A stretch of DNA of 64,000 nucleotides from Okeania sp. SIO1I7 (GTDB lineage Bacteria > Cyanobacteriota > Cyanobacteriia > Cyanobacteriales > Microcoleaceae). The stretch is taken from the NCBI GenBank assembly GCA_010672585.1, contig JAAHGF010000017.1, forward strand, positions 163,435 to 227,434, given 5' to 3'. Shown here piece by piece: positions 45,695-55,080 of this stretch. The position numbers and the translations under genes are program-made. The notes beneath the pieces are model-generated. The model was not told where the DNA came from and did not search any database. It worked only from the letters and a program-made list of their open reading frames with translations. How positions within the stretch are numbered: the first letter of the stretch is position 1; every line of letters starts with the position of its first letter.

Positions 45695-47380
45695 GTGAAC
45701 TATCCCACCCTAACTCATAGGCTATTGGCTTTTCTCAAATCAGTGCTATTTTTTTCTACTCAACTACGCTTTGGTTATATTTTACTATTGGGCCTGAGTC
45801 TCACTGCTTGTCAAAATATAAATCTGCAGTTGGTTCCTCAACTTCCCCAGTTACCACAAGACCCCTTAATTGAAGCTTATTTTAATCAGTCCCAAGCTTC
45901 AACCTATACTGAGTCAGCTCGCCAACAAACTAGGTTAGGAGATAATCTTGAGGACATAATCATTGATACTATTGCTAATGCTACTTCTAGTGTAGATGTG
46001 GCAATTCAAGAGTTACGTTTACCTGGTATTGCTCAAGCTTTGGTCGAACGTTATCAAGCAGGGATAAAGGTACGAGTAATTATTGAAAACACCTACAATC
46101 GTTCTTGGGGAAGTCTAACTGAACTTGAAGTAACTCAACTATCTGAACGGGAACACGAACGCTACAAAGAATTTTTTCAGCTCACTGATACTAACATGGA
46201 TGGTTATCTTAGTCAAGATGAAATTAATAGCAATGATGCTCTGATGATGCTAACTAATGCAGGGGTTCCCTTGATTGATGATACTGCTGATGGTTCTAGG
46301 GGTAGTGGCCTTATGCACCACAAATTTATAGTTGTCGATGGTCAAACTACTATTGTTGCTTCAGCTAATTTTACTAATAGCGGTATTCATGGAGATTTTT
46401 CAGAATCTATGAGTAGAGGAAATGCTAATCATCTTTTAAAAATAGAAAGTTCTGAATTAGCTGAACTATTCACAGAAGAATTTAATCTCTTATGGGGAGA
46501 CGGACCAGGTGGAAAACAGGATAGTAAATTTGGCGTGAAAAAACCATTTAGACCTGTCAGGCAAATATTTATTGGAGATACGAAAGTGGCAGTAAAGTTT
46601 TCTCCTATTTCTAATACTAAATCTTGGCAGCAAAGTACCAATGGTTTAATTAATCAAACATTAGAATTAGCACAAAAATCTATTGATTTATCCCTCTTTG
46701 TATTTTCATCACAACAATTAGTTAATACTCTAGAAAATCAATCTCGAAAAGGAGTTTTAATTCAAGGTTTAATCGATCCGAATTTTGCTTATCGTTATTA
46801 TAGTGAAGGGTTAGATATGATGGGTATTGCCCTGGCTAATAAATGTAAATATGAAGCAGATAATCGAACTTGGGAAAAACCAATTTTTACAGTAGGAGTA
46901 CCAAATTTACCCCCAGGCGATCGCCTGCATCACAAATTCGGAATTATTGATAATTCGATTGTCATAACTGGTTCTCATAATTGGACTGAAGCAGCTAATA
47001 AAAACAACGATGAAACTTTATTGATAATTGAAAATTCCACAGTAGCAGCTCATTTTGACCGTGAATTTCAAAGACTTTATCAAACAGCTACTCTGGGTGT
47101 ACCATCCTGGTTGATGAAAAAAGTAGAAAAACAACAAAAAGAATGTGGCGATCTATTAACAGAAACTCAAAATCCGACAATAGATACTAACAATAAAATT
47201 AATCTCAATACAGCTACTGCTAAAGAATTGGAAACATTACCTGGTGTTGGACCAAAATTAGCAGAGCGGATTATTCAAGCTAGACAAAATAAACCTTTTA
47301 CATCTTTAGCTGACCTAGAGCGGGTGCCTGGAATTGGACCTAACATATTAGAGAAGTTAAGCGATAGAGTCACCTGGTAG
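45695..47380 (+). CDS. Phospholipase-D-like lipoprotein with EF-hand and ComEA helix-hairpin-helix
   Basis: 561 residues from GTG 45695. The N terminus ends in a lipobox (LGLSLTAC), so it is a predicted lipoprotein. Two PLD catalytic motifs are present: LMHHKFIVVDGQTTIVASANF and LHHKFGIIDNSIVITGSHNW, with Lys and His in place and N/TN after. Between them is an EF-hand-like loop (TDTNMDGYLSQDEI), a potential Ca2+ site. The C terminus (about 500-561) has two ComEA-type HhH motifs (ATAKELETLPGVGPKLAERI; LERVPGIGPNILEKL) for sequence-independent DNA binding. The mix suggests an extracytoplasmic, calcium-controlled nuclease acting on DNA, but lipid hydrolysis is also possible. Stands alone. Confidence 0.92.
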   Translation: MNYPTLTHRLLAFLKSVLFFSTQLRFGYILLLGLSLTACQNINLQLVPQLPQLPQDPLIEAYFNQSQASTYTESARQQTRLGDNLEDIIIDTIANATSSVDVAIQELRLPGIAQALVERYQAGIKVRVIIENTYNRSWGSLTELEVTQLSEREHERYKEFFQLTDTNMDGYLSQDEINSNDALMMLTNAGVPLIDDTADGSRGSGLMHHKFIVVDGQTTIVASANFTNSGIHGDFSESMSRGNANHLLKIESSELAELFTEEFNLLWGDGPGGKQDSKFGVKKPFRPVRQIFIGDTKVAVKFSPISNTKSWQQSTNGLINQTLELAQKSIDLSLFVFSSQQLVNTLENQSRKGVLIQGLIDPNFAYRYYSEGLDMMGIALANKCKYEADNRTWEKPIFTVGVPNLPPGDRLHHKFGIIDNSIVITGSHNWTEAANKNNDETLLIIENSTVAAHFDREFQRLYQTATLGVPSWLMKKVEKQQKECGDLLTETQNPTIDTNNKINLNTATAKELETLPGVGPKLAERIIQARQNKPFTSLADLERVPGIGPNILEKLSDRVTW

Positions 47381-47502
47381 TCTAGCGAGTAATTTTATTC
47401 AGTAAAAAGATTACTTGTTATATACTTTAGTGCCAAAGTTTTTACCAGGAAGGATGGGAGTATGAAAACCAAGCGGTTTGAACCCTGGGATAAAAGACGA
47501 CA

Positions 47503-47520
47503 CGGGGAACTTTAGTCCCC
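47503..47520. terminator. Possible hairpin downstream of the PLD gene
   Basis: GGGGAAC-TTTA-GTCCCC can form a short stem with one bulge, followed by TTTATG. It could be a weak terminator or an IS605-type left-end relic, since AACCCTGGGATAAAAGACG precedes it. About 47670-47697 holds AAAAAGACTTTTTCAGCAAACCCT, a border also present at 29643 and 60475. Confidence 0.35.
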
Positions 47521-47781
47521 TTTATGTTAATCTCTAAGAAAATGGGTAGCAGAGTATTTTTCTTTAACTATTAGACCTCTGTTAAACATGGAATGCATTT
47601 TGGGCAAGAGTTGGGCAAAAAAATTACTCCCCTACTCCTCTACTCCCCTACTCCCTTACTCCCTTACTCCTTAAAAAGACTTTTTCAGCAAACCCTAATT
47701 AATATTGCAGAGTTTCAATCACGAGGCAAAAATGTTCCACAATTAGAGCAAAACAGATGATAGATAGTTGTTCCATAAGAG

Positions 47782-48340
47782 TGACATACTCCCACACTAA
47801 CCTTGCGGTATAGTGTGGGCTTCTCGTTTCGCAGTCCCGGTCCCCGTCGGACAAGCGCGTGCTTTAAGGACGGAATGCCCTACCGCCCTATTTTTGATAT
47901 TTATTGCTGCATTTCCTACGGAATGCTGCGCAAACACATCACGATCGATCGCAATACCGCAATGCGGACAAGAATGAGTTCGTATGTTTAATTTTTTGGG
48001 AACTTTTTTTCCACAGTTTGAGCAATTTTGGCTGGTATTTTTGGGGTTCACTGCTATAGTTTTCACCTCCAGCATTTGCCTCTTTCAGAGGAGCTGCGCT
48101 AACGGCTTTGACAGTTAAAATAGTTAGAAATTGTCCCCAGCCAGCATCATTAATTGATTTACTCAAACGAGTCAATGCTTGCCCTTTAATGTTTAAATTT
48201 GCCTCCGGCACGCCGCTCCGCGTCTACATGGGCGATAACTTCGGCTTTTGATAACAATTCATTAGCTGTTTTGAAATGAAAGTCTTTACGTTTATCGGCT
48301 ACCTTTTTGTGTTGTTTCGCTACAGAGTCCCACTAATTTA
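47782..48340 (-). pseudogene. tnpB: tnpB remnant with three small-repeat insertions
   Basis: The right end TGACATACTCCCACACTAAC/AGTGTGGG hairpin lies at 47783-47822. Upstream code gives KTIAVNPKNTSQNCSNCGKK, RTHSCPHCGIAIDRDV and NAAINIKNRAVGH; between DRDV and NAAINI seven foreign residues (FAQHSVG) come from the small palindrome at 47913-47939. Further up, GTAGACGCGGAGCGGCGTGC (48199-48227) interrupts the RuvC-II site after VIAH, and AVSAAPLKEAN (about 48070-48110) is a third insert. The N-terminal half is gone. Confidence 0.85.
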
Positions 48341-48393
48341 CCGCCAATTCATCTCACACCATAATTTTAATTTGGTGTGAGATGAATTGGCGG
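48341..48393. repeat. 53 bp perfect palindrome, possible terminator of the FkbM gene
   Basis: CCGCCAATTCATCTCACACCA at 48341-48361 (21 bases) is exactly complementary to 48373-48393, with an 11 nt AT loop. It lies 10 bp past the FkbM stop (minus strand) and could end that transcript, although no T-run follows. It also separates the gene from the tnpB relic, so it could be a transposon end. Confidence 0.75.
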
Positions 48394-48403
48394 GTCAGCT
48401 AAA

Positions 48404-49369
48404 TTAGGCTCTAACAGCGTATATTGCTCCAATATTACTACTACGAGGTAGACGAGAAAAAATTGCAAAGCCTTCTTGACGCAAATATTCAGCTAATTTA
48501 TCTGGTCCTTTACTATGCCATTCCATCATAATTATTTTTATCTGATTTAATTGCCCTTTTGCCACTAAAGAATCAAAGATTTCATACTCAGACCCTTCGC
48601 AGTCAATCTTGGCAACAATATCCATATCTGGGTGCTGAGAAATTATTGAATTTAACTCTTCACTAATAGGTTTTAAAGTCAGCTCTTCTTTCGGGAGAGA
48701 TTTATTTTGCTTATTATTTGTTCGGTCTTCTGAAACTCCAATACTTCCTCTTAAGTCATAGTCAAATTCGACTGTTACTTTTTTTTCTGCATCAGCAACT
48801 CCATAACTAAATGGTTTAATTTTCTGGGAAATATCTGGGTTTAAATCAAAGTTATGTAGTGCCTGTTGATAGGTAACGTTAAATGGTTCGTAACCCCAGA
48901 TTGATTTCACGTTTTCTTGACTAGCAAAATATAGACTAGCTAACCCTACATTCATACCAATATCTAGCATAACTACGGGGCGGTCGTAAATAAAAGTATA
49001 AATTCCTAACCAAAAAATTTCCCAAAGAATAGAAAGTTCTTCTGCTGTTTGAACATTTACTTTTATTCCTTCTATTTCTACAATCAATTCATCATTTTTA
49101 TCTATAGAAAACTTAGCATTTAACTTTTTCTTGAGAAATTTTGCTTGATTCAATGCTTTTCTTTCGAGTAGAAAATCATATTTCTCCTTTTCAACATATA
49201 TATCCAGGGGTTTGAGAAATAATTTATCTGAACCACGCTCTACTTCTACATCATTAAAACTCATATTTAACTCAGGAATTTTATCTACCCAATACCAATT
49301 AGGTATCTTCTGGTAATTCCTCACATTTCTCAAAAGATTCTTAGTTTTTAACAATGGTTCTTTTAACAT
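48404..49369 (-). CDS. FkbM-family methyltransferase
   Basis: 321 residues. The SAM-binding motif is VMLDIGMNVGLASLYFA, then ENVKSIWGYEPFNVTYQQAL, IDCEGSEYEIFDSL and IIMMEWHSKG, the usual FkbM order. The first ~110 residues are an unassigned extension (KALNQAKFLKKKL). FkbM enzymes O-methylate sugars and polyketides; the acceptor here is unknown. Single gene, ending at the 53 bp palindrome. Confidence 0.88.
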   Translation of the reverse strand: MLKEPLLKTKNLLRNVRNYQKIPNWYWVDKIPELNMSFNDVEVERGSDKLFLKPLDIYVEKEKYDFLLERKALNQAKFLKKKLNAKFSIDKNDELIVEIEGIKVNVQTAEELSILWEIFWLGIYTFIYDRPVVMLDIGMNVGLASLYFASQENVKSIWGYEPFNVTYQQALHNFDLNPDISQKIKPFSYGVADAEKKVTVEFDYDLRGSIGVSEDRTNNKQNKSLPKEELTLKPISEELNSIISQHPDMDIVAKIDCEGSEYEIFDSLVAKGQLNQIKIIMMEWHSKGPDKLAEYLRQEGFAIFSRLPRSSNIGAIYAVRA

Positions 49370-49437
49370 TACTTGTATTCCTCTTAAGTAAACAAACTGA
49401 ATAATATATTTGAAGGAAAGATAACATTGTTGTTACC

Positions 49438-49643
49438 TAAGCATTTCCTACGGAATGCTCCGCAAACAGCGGTCAGCTATCATCTTTATTACCTTGAGTG
49501 GACAATTTAAGCTTGTTGTTCTTGTGCTTCAATTCTTTGTTTAAAAATGTAGTAGAAGTTAAGACAATATTTGCTTTATTCATTAAAAAGCTGTTTGCGC
49601 AGCATGACCTAGGAAGAGCTGACTGCTAATAGCTGAATGCTTA
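49438..49643. repeat. MITE-like element, TAAGCATT...AATGCTTA ends (copy 3)
   Basis: About 206 bp. Left end TAAGCATTTCCTACGGAATG, right end AGCTGAATGCTTA, with GTTTGCGCAGCATGACCTAG inside. The interior differs from copies 1 and 2, so only the ends are shared. The rest of 49370-49922 has no recognised feature. Confidence 0.7.
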
Positions 49644-49922
49644 AATTGTTACTACTTTCTTTCCGTACTTAGCGATGGATATAGCACCTAGATGAAGAAA
49701 AAAAGAAGTATAATTTTAGCCATCATAGCATAATAATTTTCTTCATTTATCTAAAACGACTGATAATTTTCTCAAAGATTTTATAATTGGTGAAAATCCT
49801 TAACTTTATGAAATATTAGGGATGGCACAGAAATACTATATTTAGCTATACTAGATAACTAAACTAGGGAAATCGTTTCCCTCAGAATATAGTTGTCGAT
49901 AATTGATTTATTTTTTATTTTT

Positions 49923-50858
49923 ATGAAGAACCCAATAAAAATTATCCCTTGGTTGGTTATTGCTGGTTTTGCTTGGTCTCTTGGTTTCTTTTACAATGTT
50001 TATTATGGTGGCTTAATTGGTCGGTTACGAGGAATGTACTACAATAAGGTGGCATTAGCAGCGGAGGTGGAAGGGTCAAAAAGACTGATAATTGTTGGTG
50101 GTTCGGGAGCGCACTATACTGTCAATTCTCAGTTAATGGAAGAAGAACTTGGTTTTCCTGTATTTAATTTTGGCTTAGATGGTAATTTGGGTCTAAATGT
50201 AATTTTTCCTACTATTTTGGAGCAAGTTCGTCCAGGAGATATTGTACTGATAATTCCTGAATACTTAATGTTATTGGATGAAGATGGATTGGGCGATCGC
50301 TCTACTTATTTTGGAGTAGCTATCGGAAAACCAAGGTTAGGAGGGGTACCACCCAAGCAGTTTGCTCAAGATACTTTTGGTTTGGGTGTTCCTAGTCTCA
50401 GAAAATTGACAAAAGCTACTATAGATATAGTTAAGCAAGTAGAAGTTCCAGATTACTATGCCGATCCTATTACAGACTGGGGAGATCCGACTAAAACATG
50501 GGAACGTAAAAGTAAATGGTGGGAGATGCCAGTTAAAAAACCCGTGACTCCTCATTCAATTGCACGAATTAAGCAATTTAAAAAAGAGTTAGAAGCTAAA
50601 GAAGCAAGTTTAGTCATATCATTACCTATTATTTATGCCAGTACAGATGAAAGAACTGTGAAAAATGTGGAGAAAACTGCTGAGGAGTTAGGTAAAATTG
50701 CTCCTCTAATTACTGACGAAAAGTTAAATTTATGGACTGACGTTAACTTGTTTGCTGATACTCACTATCATCTCAAACCAGAAGGAAGAGTTATACGTTC
50801 AAAAGAATTAGTCGAACAACTCCAACCTATAATTCAACCGAAAATAAGTAATAAATAA
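49923..50858 (+). CDS. SGNH-hydrolase-like membrane-anchored protein
   Basis: 311 residues from ATG 49923; an upstream TTG at 49893 adds ten hydrophobic residues and is less likely. A single N-terminal membrane helix (IIPWLVIAGFAWSLGFFY) is followed by a soluble domain: LIIVGGSGAHYTVNSQLM (block I-like, Ser in GGSG), FNFGLDGNLGLNV, IVLIIPEYLMLLDEDG, and near the C terminus FADTHYHLKPEG with the Asp-x-x-His pair of block V. The pattern suits SGNH/GDSL or AlgX/DUF1574-type acyl-modifying proteins. The substrate, perhaps an exopolysaccharide, is unknown. Stands alone; FkbM gene diverges upstream. Confidence 0.75.
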   Translation: MKNPIKIIPWLVIAGFAWSLGFFYNVYYGGLIGRLRGMYYNKVALAAEVEGSKRLIIVGGSGAHYTVNSQLMEEELGFPVFNFGLDGNLGLNVIFPTILEQVRPGDIVLIIPEYLMLLDEDGLGDRSTYFGVAIGKPRLGGVPPKQFAQDTFGLGVPSLRKLTKATIDIVKQVEVPDYYADPITDWGDPTKTWERKSKWWEMPVKKPVTPHSIARIKQFKKELEAKEASLVISLPIIYASTDERTVKNVEKTAEELGKIAPLITDEKLNLWTDVNLFADTHYHLKPEGRVIRSKELVEQLQPIIQPKISNK

Positions 50859-50885
50859 GGTTTTAATTATCTCCCTTTCTTTTTT

Positions 50886-50940
50886 TTTCAAGAAGGAAGA
50901 AGGAAGAAGGAAGAAGGAGGAAGGAAGAAGGAGGAAGGCT
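50886..50940. repeat. Tandem GAAGGAA tract
   Basis: Seven-base purine units (GAAGGAA, GAGGAAG) repeated about seven times after the SGNH-like gene. A similar tract lies at 57675-57718. About 51000-51134 and 51250-51421 show no gene. Confidence 0.8.
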
Positions 50941-51134
50941 TAAAAGCGTGAAAAAAACTTAAATTTCTTCTAGATATTCACGCTTAGGTTTATACAAGCA
51001 ATACCAACCAACATACATGATATAATATAGAACCCGTTTGAAAAGTGGTCATTGCGACAACAGGAAGCAATCTCGCGCAACCCCTGAGATTGCTTCTTTC
51101 CACTCTGTTTCAGTAGCTTCGGACTTAGCTATAG

Positions 51135-51249
51135 TTGCGTTGGTGATGCGTAGCTATGATTGTGCTTTAATGGCAGTTGCCTAACTATTAACTGAAAAGC
51201 ATTTTATATTTGGCAAAATTTAGGTTTCATAGCTTGATTCACCAACGCT
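51135..51249. mobile_element. 115 bp IS1-like MITE
   Basis: Inverted ends TTGCGTTGGTGATGCGTAGC and TTGATTCACCAACGCT, with TAGCTATGA/TCATAGCT just inside. Flanked by GCTATAG on both sides (51128-51134, 51250-51256), one base shorter than other copies. Non-coding. Confidence 0.75.
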
Positions 51250-51421
51250 GCTATAGTAATTATTCTAATTCTATATTAAGAAGGCTTTAGTTATCTTAAA
51301 AGAGAAAGAAGGACCCAAAGACCCAAAAATCTAGCTTTGTTTGAATTTTAAGCTTTTGATCTGTCCTAACCTTTCCTTCGACTGCGATATTTTGAGATAT
51401 CCCCATAATTTTTCTCTTCAT

Positions 51422-51913
51422 TTACTGCCCAAATTCTGCAGCCAAAACGTCATCATTATCATCAGCAAGAGTTGCAACAATAGTAATTGCCCGCGAAATT
51501 TCTCCTGGAGATAATTCTGCCACAGTACGAGTTGCCAGAATTACAATTTGATTATCCACAATAGCAAAATGGGATTCCATAGTCGATAACCAATTCATTT
51601 CCAATAATCTACGCATTAACTCGGGTTCATTTTTTGCTGGTAATTTTAGCACATAAGACCAGACATCAAAAGTATCATCATCTGTTTCTCCAGTCAGTCT
51701 GATATATACTTCCACACTACCATATTGAAACTTCCATAAATGGCCTGCTTCATTGTTGGCCACCATTACTTTTTGATCTTCTGCCATATTGGCAATAATT
51801 GTTTCAATCTCTTCTATATAGCTGAGACTGGTCTCATTTTCAGTTACTTCTATATTATCTTCTTCGGTAGAAGGATTATCCACAGAAGTAGTGTCAGGGT
51901 TGTTAGTACTCAT
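51422..51913 (-). CDS. YbjN-domain protein
   Basis: 163 residues. The first ~30 are disordered and acidic (STEEDNIEVTENETS). The rest fits a YbjN/CesT-chaperone-like fold: IEEIETIIANMAEDQKV, VYIRLTGETDDDTFDVWSYV, RRLLEMNWLSTMESHFAIVD and LSPGEISRAITIVATLADDN. Such proteins are common in cyanobacteria and thought to act as chaperone-like factors in stress or secretion; role here unknown. Downstream lies no partner; upstream is the nested IS pair. Confidence 0.82.
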   Translation of the reverse strand: MSTNNPDTTSVDNPSTEEDNIEVTENETSLSYIEEIETIIANMAEDQKVMVANNEAGHLWKFQYGSVEVYIRLTGETDDDTFDVWSYVLKLPAKNEPELMRRLLEMNWLSTMESHFAIVDNQIVILATRTVAELSPGEISRAITIVATLADDNDDVLAAEFGQ

Positions 51914-53209
51914 AGTTTATACCTATAGAAAAATCATCTATCACCAGTTTAAGCCCTGAACCTATCGTGACATCCTCCCGACGCTCACCAATGGCGGGTA
52001 GAGCGCGGGCTTCCCTTCCTTGCGGTTGGTTTTTCCTGCTTCATCGGGGTATCCACGCAACCTTCCTCCACAGGCAGTATCACCGACTGTCCATCGGCTA
52101 CAAATACAAGACCTCGCTGCATGACTACTTGAGCCGCAGCAACATCTCGGTCCGTCACATATCCGCATTCCTCGCAATGATGCACTCGTTCACTGAGTTC
52201 TTTCTTTCCGGTATGCGCTCCACAGTGAGGACAGGTCTGACTTGTCCCATTGGGAGCAACCTTAGCGAAGTAGACTCCACGCTTCCAGCACACCCATTTG
52301 AGGATTTCCAGGAAACTACCCCAAGCAGCATCCAAGCAATGCTTTGCCAAAATCCCACGACTGGTCATTTTGAGGTTCAAGTCCTCAGCAAAGATCATCC
52401 CAGCATTGTCGCAAAGTTTGTGAGCCGTCAGGAAATGGAACTCACGCCGAATGTTGTGAATGTGTTCATGCAGTTTACGAACCTTGGCGCTTGTCTTCCG
52501 GTAGTTGGCAGAGCCTTTTTTCTTGTTTCTCAATTTGCGTTGCAGCAATCGTTGCTGGCTTTGCAAATCCACGAAAAAGCGAGGGCGCTCTACCAGTCCA
52601 CCTGTCGATATAGCCAAGAAATTCTCCAATCCCAAATCAATACCAATGGGTTTACCGTGCGGCGTGGTTTCAGGAACGGATACATCCATTTGCAGAATCA
52701 GTTGGGCATACCATCCCGACGCTTTGAACACCACCCGAACTTGTTTGACCTCAAACCCTTCTGGGATGGGTCGATGCAGGTTGATAGACACGGCTCCAAT
52801 TTTCGGCAGCTTGATTTCAAATCCGTTGACTGGATTCGATTTGAACTGCGGAAATACAAACGAGCGATACTGGCCAAACTTTTTGAACCGGGGGAATCCA
52901 AACCCTCTCTCTTGCATAAACTTGAAGGACTTATCAAGTCGTTTCAAAGCCTCTTGCAGGACTTGAGAGTAAACTGCTTTGAGCTTTGGAATCTCCTTTT
53001 TGGCTTTGGTCAGTGCGTTCTGTTGTTTGTAGTAGTCGGGATAGGGCCTGTCGGCAGGGATAATGTATTCGGAGCTGATACTGCAAGCATTGACTGGACA
53101 TTTACGCGAGTTGATCCAGTCTTTGCGCTCTGCCAATGCGTAGTTATAGATGCGACGGCATTGCTCCAACCAGTCCAGCATTTGTGCCTCTTGTTGACAC
53201 TCCTCCGGC

Positions 53210-54473
53210 TAAAGCATGGAGGATTCTTCGTTCTATGACCCTGGTTGCTGAGACAGGATTTCTCCAACCTCAGTAGCGCCAGAATCTCCCGTTTGCGGAG
53301 CATGACGAGTCTAGCGAGTCTAGCGTTAGGATCATCGATCCTAGTTCCGATGTGCCCCATCGTACTTAAGGCAGAATTGAGAATATTAATTGCGGCATTG
53401 TGGTCTCGGTCTAACTCACATCCACATCGACAAACATGAGTTCGAGTTGATAGTGATTTCTTCACCGTTGTGCCACAATTTGAGCAATTTTGACTGGTAT
53501 ATGCTGGATTAACCGCCACCGTTACCTTGCCAAATTTATGACCATAATACTCGCGCCCATTTCCTGAATTGATACCAACCTGCATCATTAATAGACTTGG
53601 CCAGACAGTGGTTTTTCACCAAATTCTTAATCCTCAAATCTGCCTCCGGCGCGCCGCTCCGCGTCTACATAGGCGACCACATCGTTAGAGTGGACTACGC
53701 AACGCGCTACTCTCTTGGCGTGTTCCTCACGTTGCCTACTTATTTTGAGGTGTATTCTACTCAGTTTATTAATGGCGCGCTGGCGGTTGGCACTGCCTTT
53801 ATGTTTGCGAGAAACACGACGCTGATAGAATTTCATCCGTTTCTCGCTCTTTCTGTAGAATCTGGGGTTCGGCTCTGTATTACCATCTGAATCGGTGTAG
53901 AATTCTTTTAAGCCCACATCTAAACCGACATTTCGTTTAGTGGGTAAGGTCGAGCCATGAACATCTACACTGATACAAAACTGACAATAATAACCGTGAC
54001 TCTCGTCTGACCAGTCTCACTCGCTTAATCTTCTCAACCGGATAGAATGCTAAGTCCCACGTCCCAATCAGTTTAAGTCTACCAATACCTTTTTTGTCGG
54101 TAAATTCAATATGTTTGGGGTCTAGCAATTTCCAGCCCGATGTCTTGTATTCAACAGAGCGGCTATGTTTCTTGAATCGTGGGTATCCCTTTTTCCCAGG
54201 GATATTTTTCTTGCAGTTGTCAAAAAACCTAGCAATAGCTGACCAACACCGTTCTACAGACGCCTGACAAGCATGGGAATTCAAATCTTGAACGAATGGG
54301 TACATCGAACGTAATTCGGTGTTATATCGATACAGTTGTTTCCTGCCTAGTCCTCGATTATCCATCCAATAGCGAAGACATGAATTTCTCACGAATTGGC
54401 CAGTACGGATAGCCTCATCAATGGCTTGATATTGCTGAGGTTTTCCTTTGACTTTAAATTCGTATACTATCAT
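53210..54473 (-). pseudogene. tnpB: Decayed tnpB of element C
   Basis: N-terminal part 53937-54473 (GQFVRNSCLRYWMDNRGLGR; KGYPRFKKHSRSVEYKTSGW). After a frameshift near 54005 comes 53627-53930 (VGLDVGLKEFYTDSDG; RRVSRKHKGSANRQ; VVHSNDVVAY), then the 29 bp GC-rich repeat at 53640-53668 replaces the RuvC-II Glu codon and shifts frame (ends GRFED-stop). A third part encodes LRIKNLVKNHCLAKSINDAG; then another shift near 53575 and YTSQNCSNCGTTVKKSLSTR, CELDRDHNAAINILNSAL. It cannot make active TnpB. Nearly identical to 24097-24576. Confidence 0.88.
53640..53668 (-). repeat. 29 bp GC-rich small repeat at the RuvC-II site
   Basis: On the minus strand GTAGACGCGGAGCGGCGCGC then CGGAGGCAG. The same unit is found at 24097-24125 (+) and 48199-48227 (-), always in the same orientation relative to tnpB. 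GGCGCGCC is an internal palindrome. Confidence 0.88.
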
Positions 54474-54820
54474 AGTTTTGACGCTAGCTTGTCTGGCGTA
54501 TATTATCAGTATATCAGGTTCAATTTAATTTGTGCAAGGGTGATTAAGGTTAACCGTCCTAGAAGGACGGGGCTTGAGACCCGCTTTTTTTGGTCAAGAC
54601 TTGGATAGATTCGGTAGCTGTAGGTCAAGTTCAACATAGCTACATTCTAACAGATTTGCATCTCAGTACGAACCGATAGATAGTGTGTCGATTTTCGGGG
54701 CATCGTTGGCGTAGCCTGCCGTAGGCATACTCCTCAATCGACGCGGGGAGTCCATGTTGTATCCCGACGCTGACATGCACAGGTACAGCGCGGGACTTAT
54801 CGCTCCCCGAACCCCTCAAA

Positions 54821-55080
54821 AGTTAAATTACTAACAAAGCTATCGGGACTCTGATATTTTTTCGGCTAAAAATGGCTTCAAACTCAACGGTAGCAAGGAA
54901 AATACGTTACTCTGACTAAAAATAGCTCTTTGCGTAGCATTCCGCAGGAAAACCTAGATATATCAAGAAATTGGCTATTTTGACATTAAAGCATTACATA
55001 ACAAGGGTTCAAAACTATTTTTAAGGCATTTTTTGCTAAAGTCCCACTATAATGCTATCCACAATTAATAATCTATTACT
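54821..55080. other. Spacer, no gene seen
   Basis: Contains the small palindrome relic TTTGCGTAGCATTCCGCAGG at about 54930. At 54706-54730 (within the left end of element B) lies another small repeat (TTGGCGTAGCCTGCCGTAGG). No promoter assigned for the methyltransferase that follows. Confidence 0.5.

Larger units (their letters stand above)
53194..54592 (-). mobile_element. IS605-type element C, inserted precisely into tnpB of element B
   Basis: 1399 bp. Left border (minus strand) reads TTGAC then CAAAAAAAGCGGGTCTCAAG with a CCGTCC/GGACGG hairpin near 54555; right border CGGAGGAGTGTCAA then CAAGAGGC. Removing it recreates CTTGAC-CAAGAGGCACAAATG in frame, with no target duplication, the hallmark of IS200/IS605 transposition 3' of TTGAC. 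Confidence 0.9.
51985..54637 (-). pseudogene. tnpB: tnpB of element B, interrupted 15 codons from its start
   Basis: The gene is complement of 54593-54637 (MLNLTYSYRIYPSLD) joined to 51985-53193 (QEAQMLDWLEQCRRIYNYAL onward). Joined, it gives about 417 residues with every TnpB motif: KPIGIDLGLENFLA, MIFAEDLNLKMTSRG, CPHCGAHTGKKELSERVHHC, EECGYVTDRDVAAAQVVMQRG. So it was intact until element C landed in codon 15/16. A shortened protein from an internal Met (53181) would still contain the whole RuvC core and might be made. Opposite-strand frames across the region are shadows. Confidence 0.9.
51967..54820 (-). mobile_element. IS605-type element B, split by element C
   Basis: Right end TGACATCCTCCCGACGCTCA with the GCGGG hairpin at 51969-52010; left end approximate, near 54780-54830 (CAGCGCGGGACTTATCGCTC; CCCCGAACCCC). 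tnpB of this element begins at 54637 (minus) and resumes at 53193 after element C. A relic of a similar right end (GTCGGGAGGATGTCAAAG) lies at 60938-60955. Confidence 0.75.

Noticed and set aside
51967..53238. Long + strand open frame of 423 codons
   Set aside because: It is the antisense shadow of the element B tnpB gene, which has all TnpB motifs on the minus strand.
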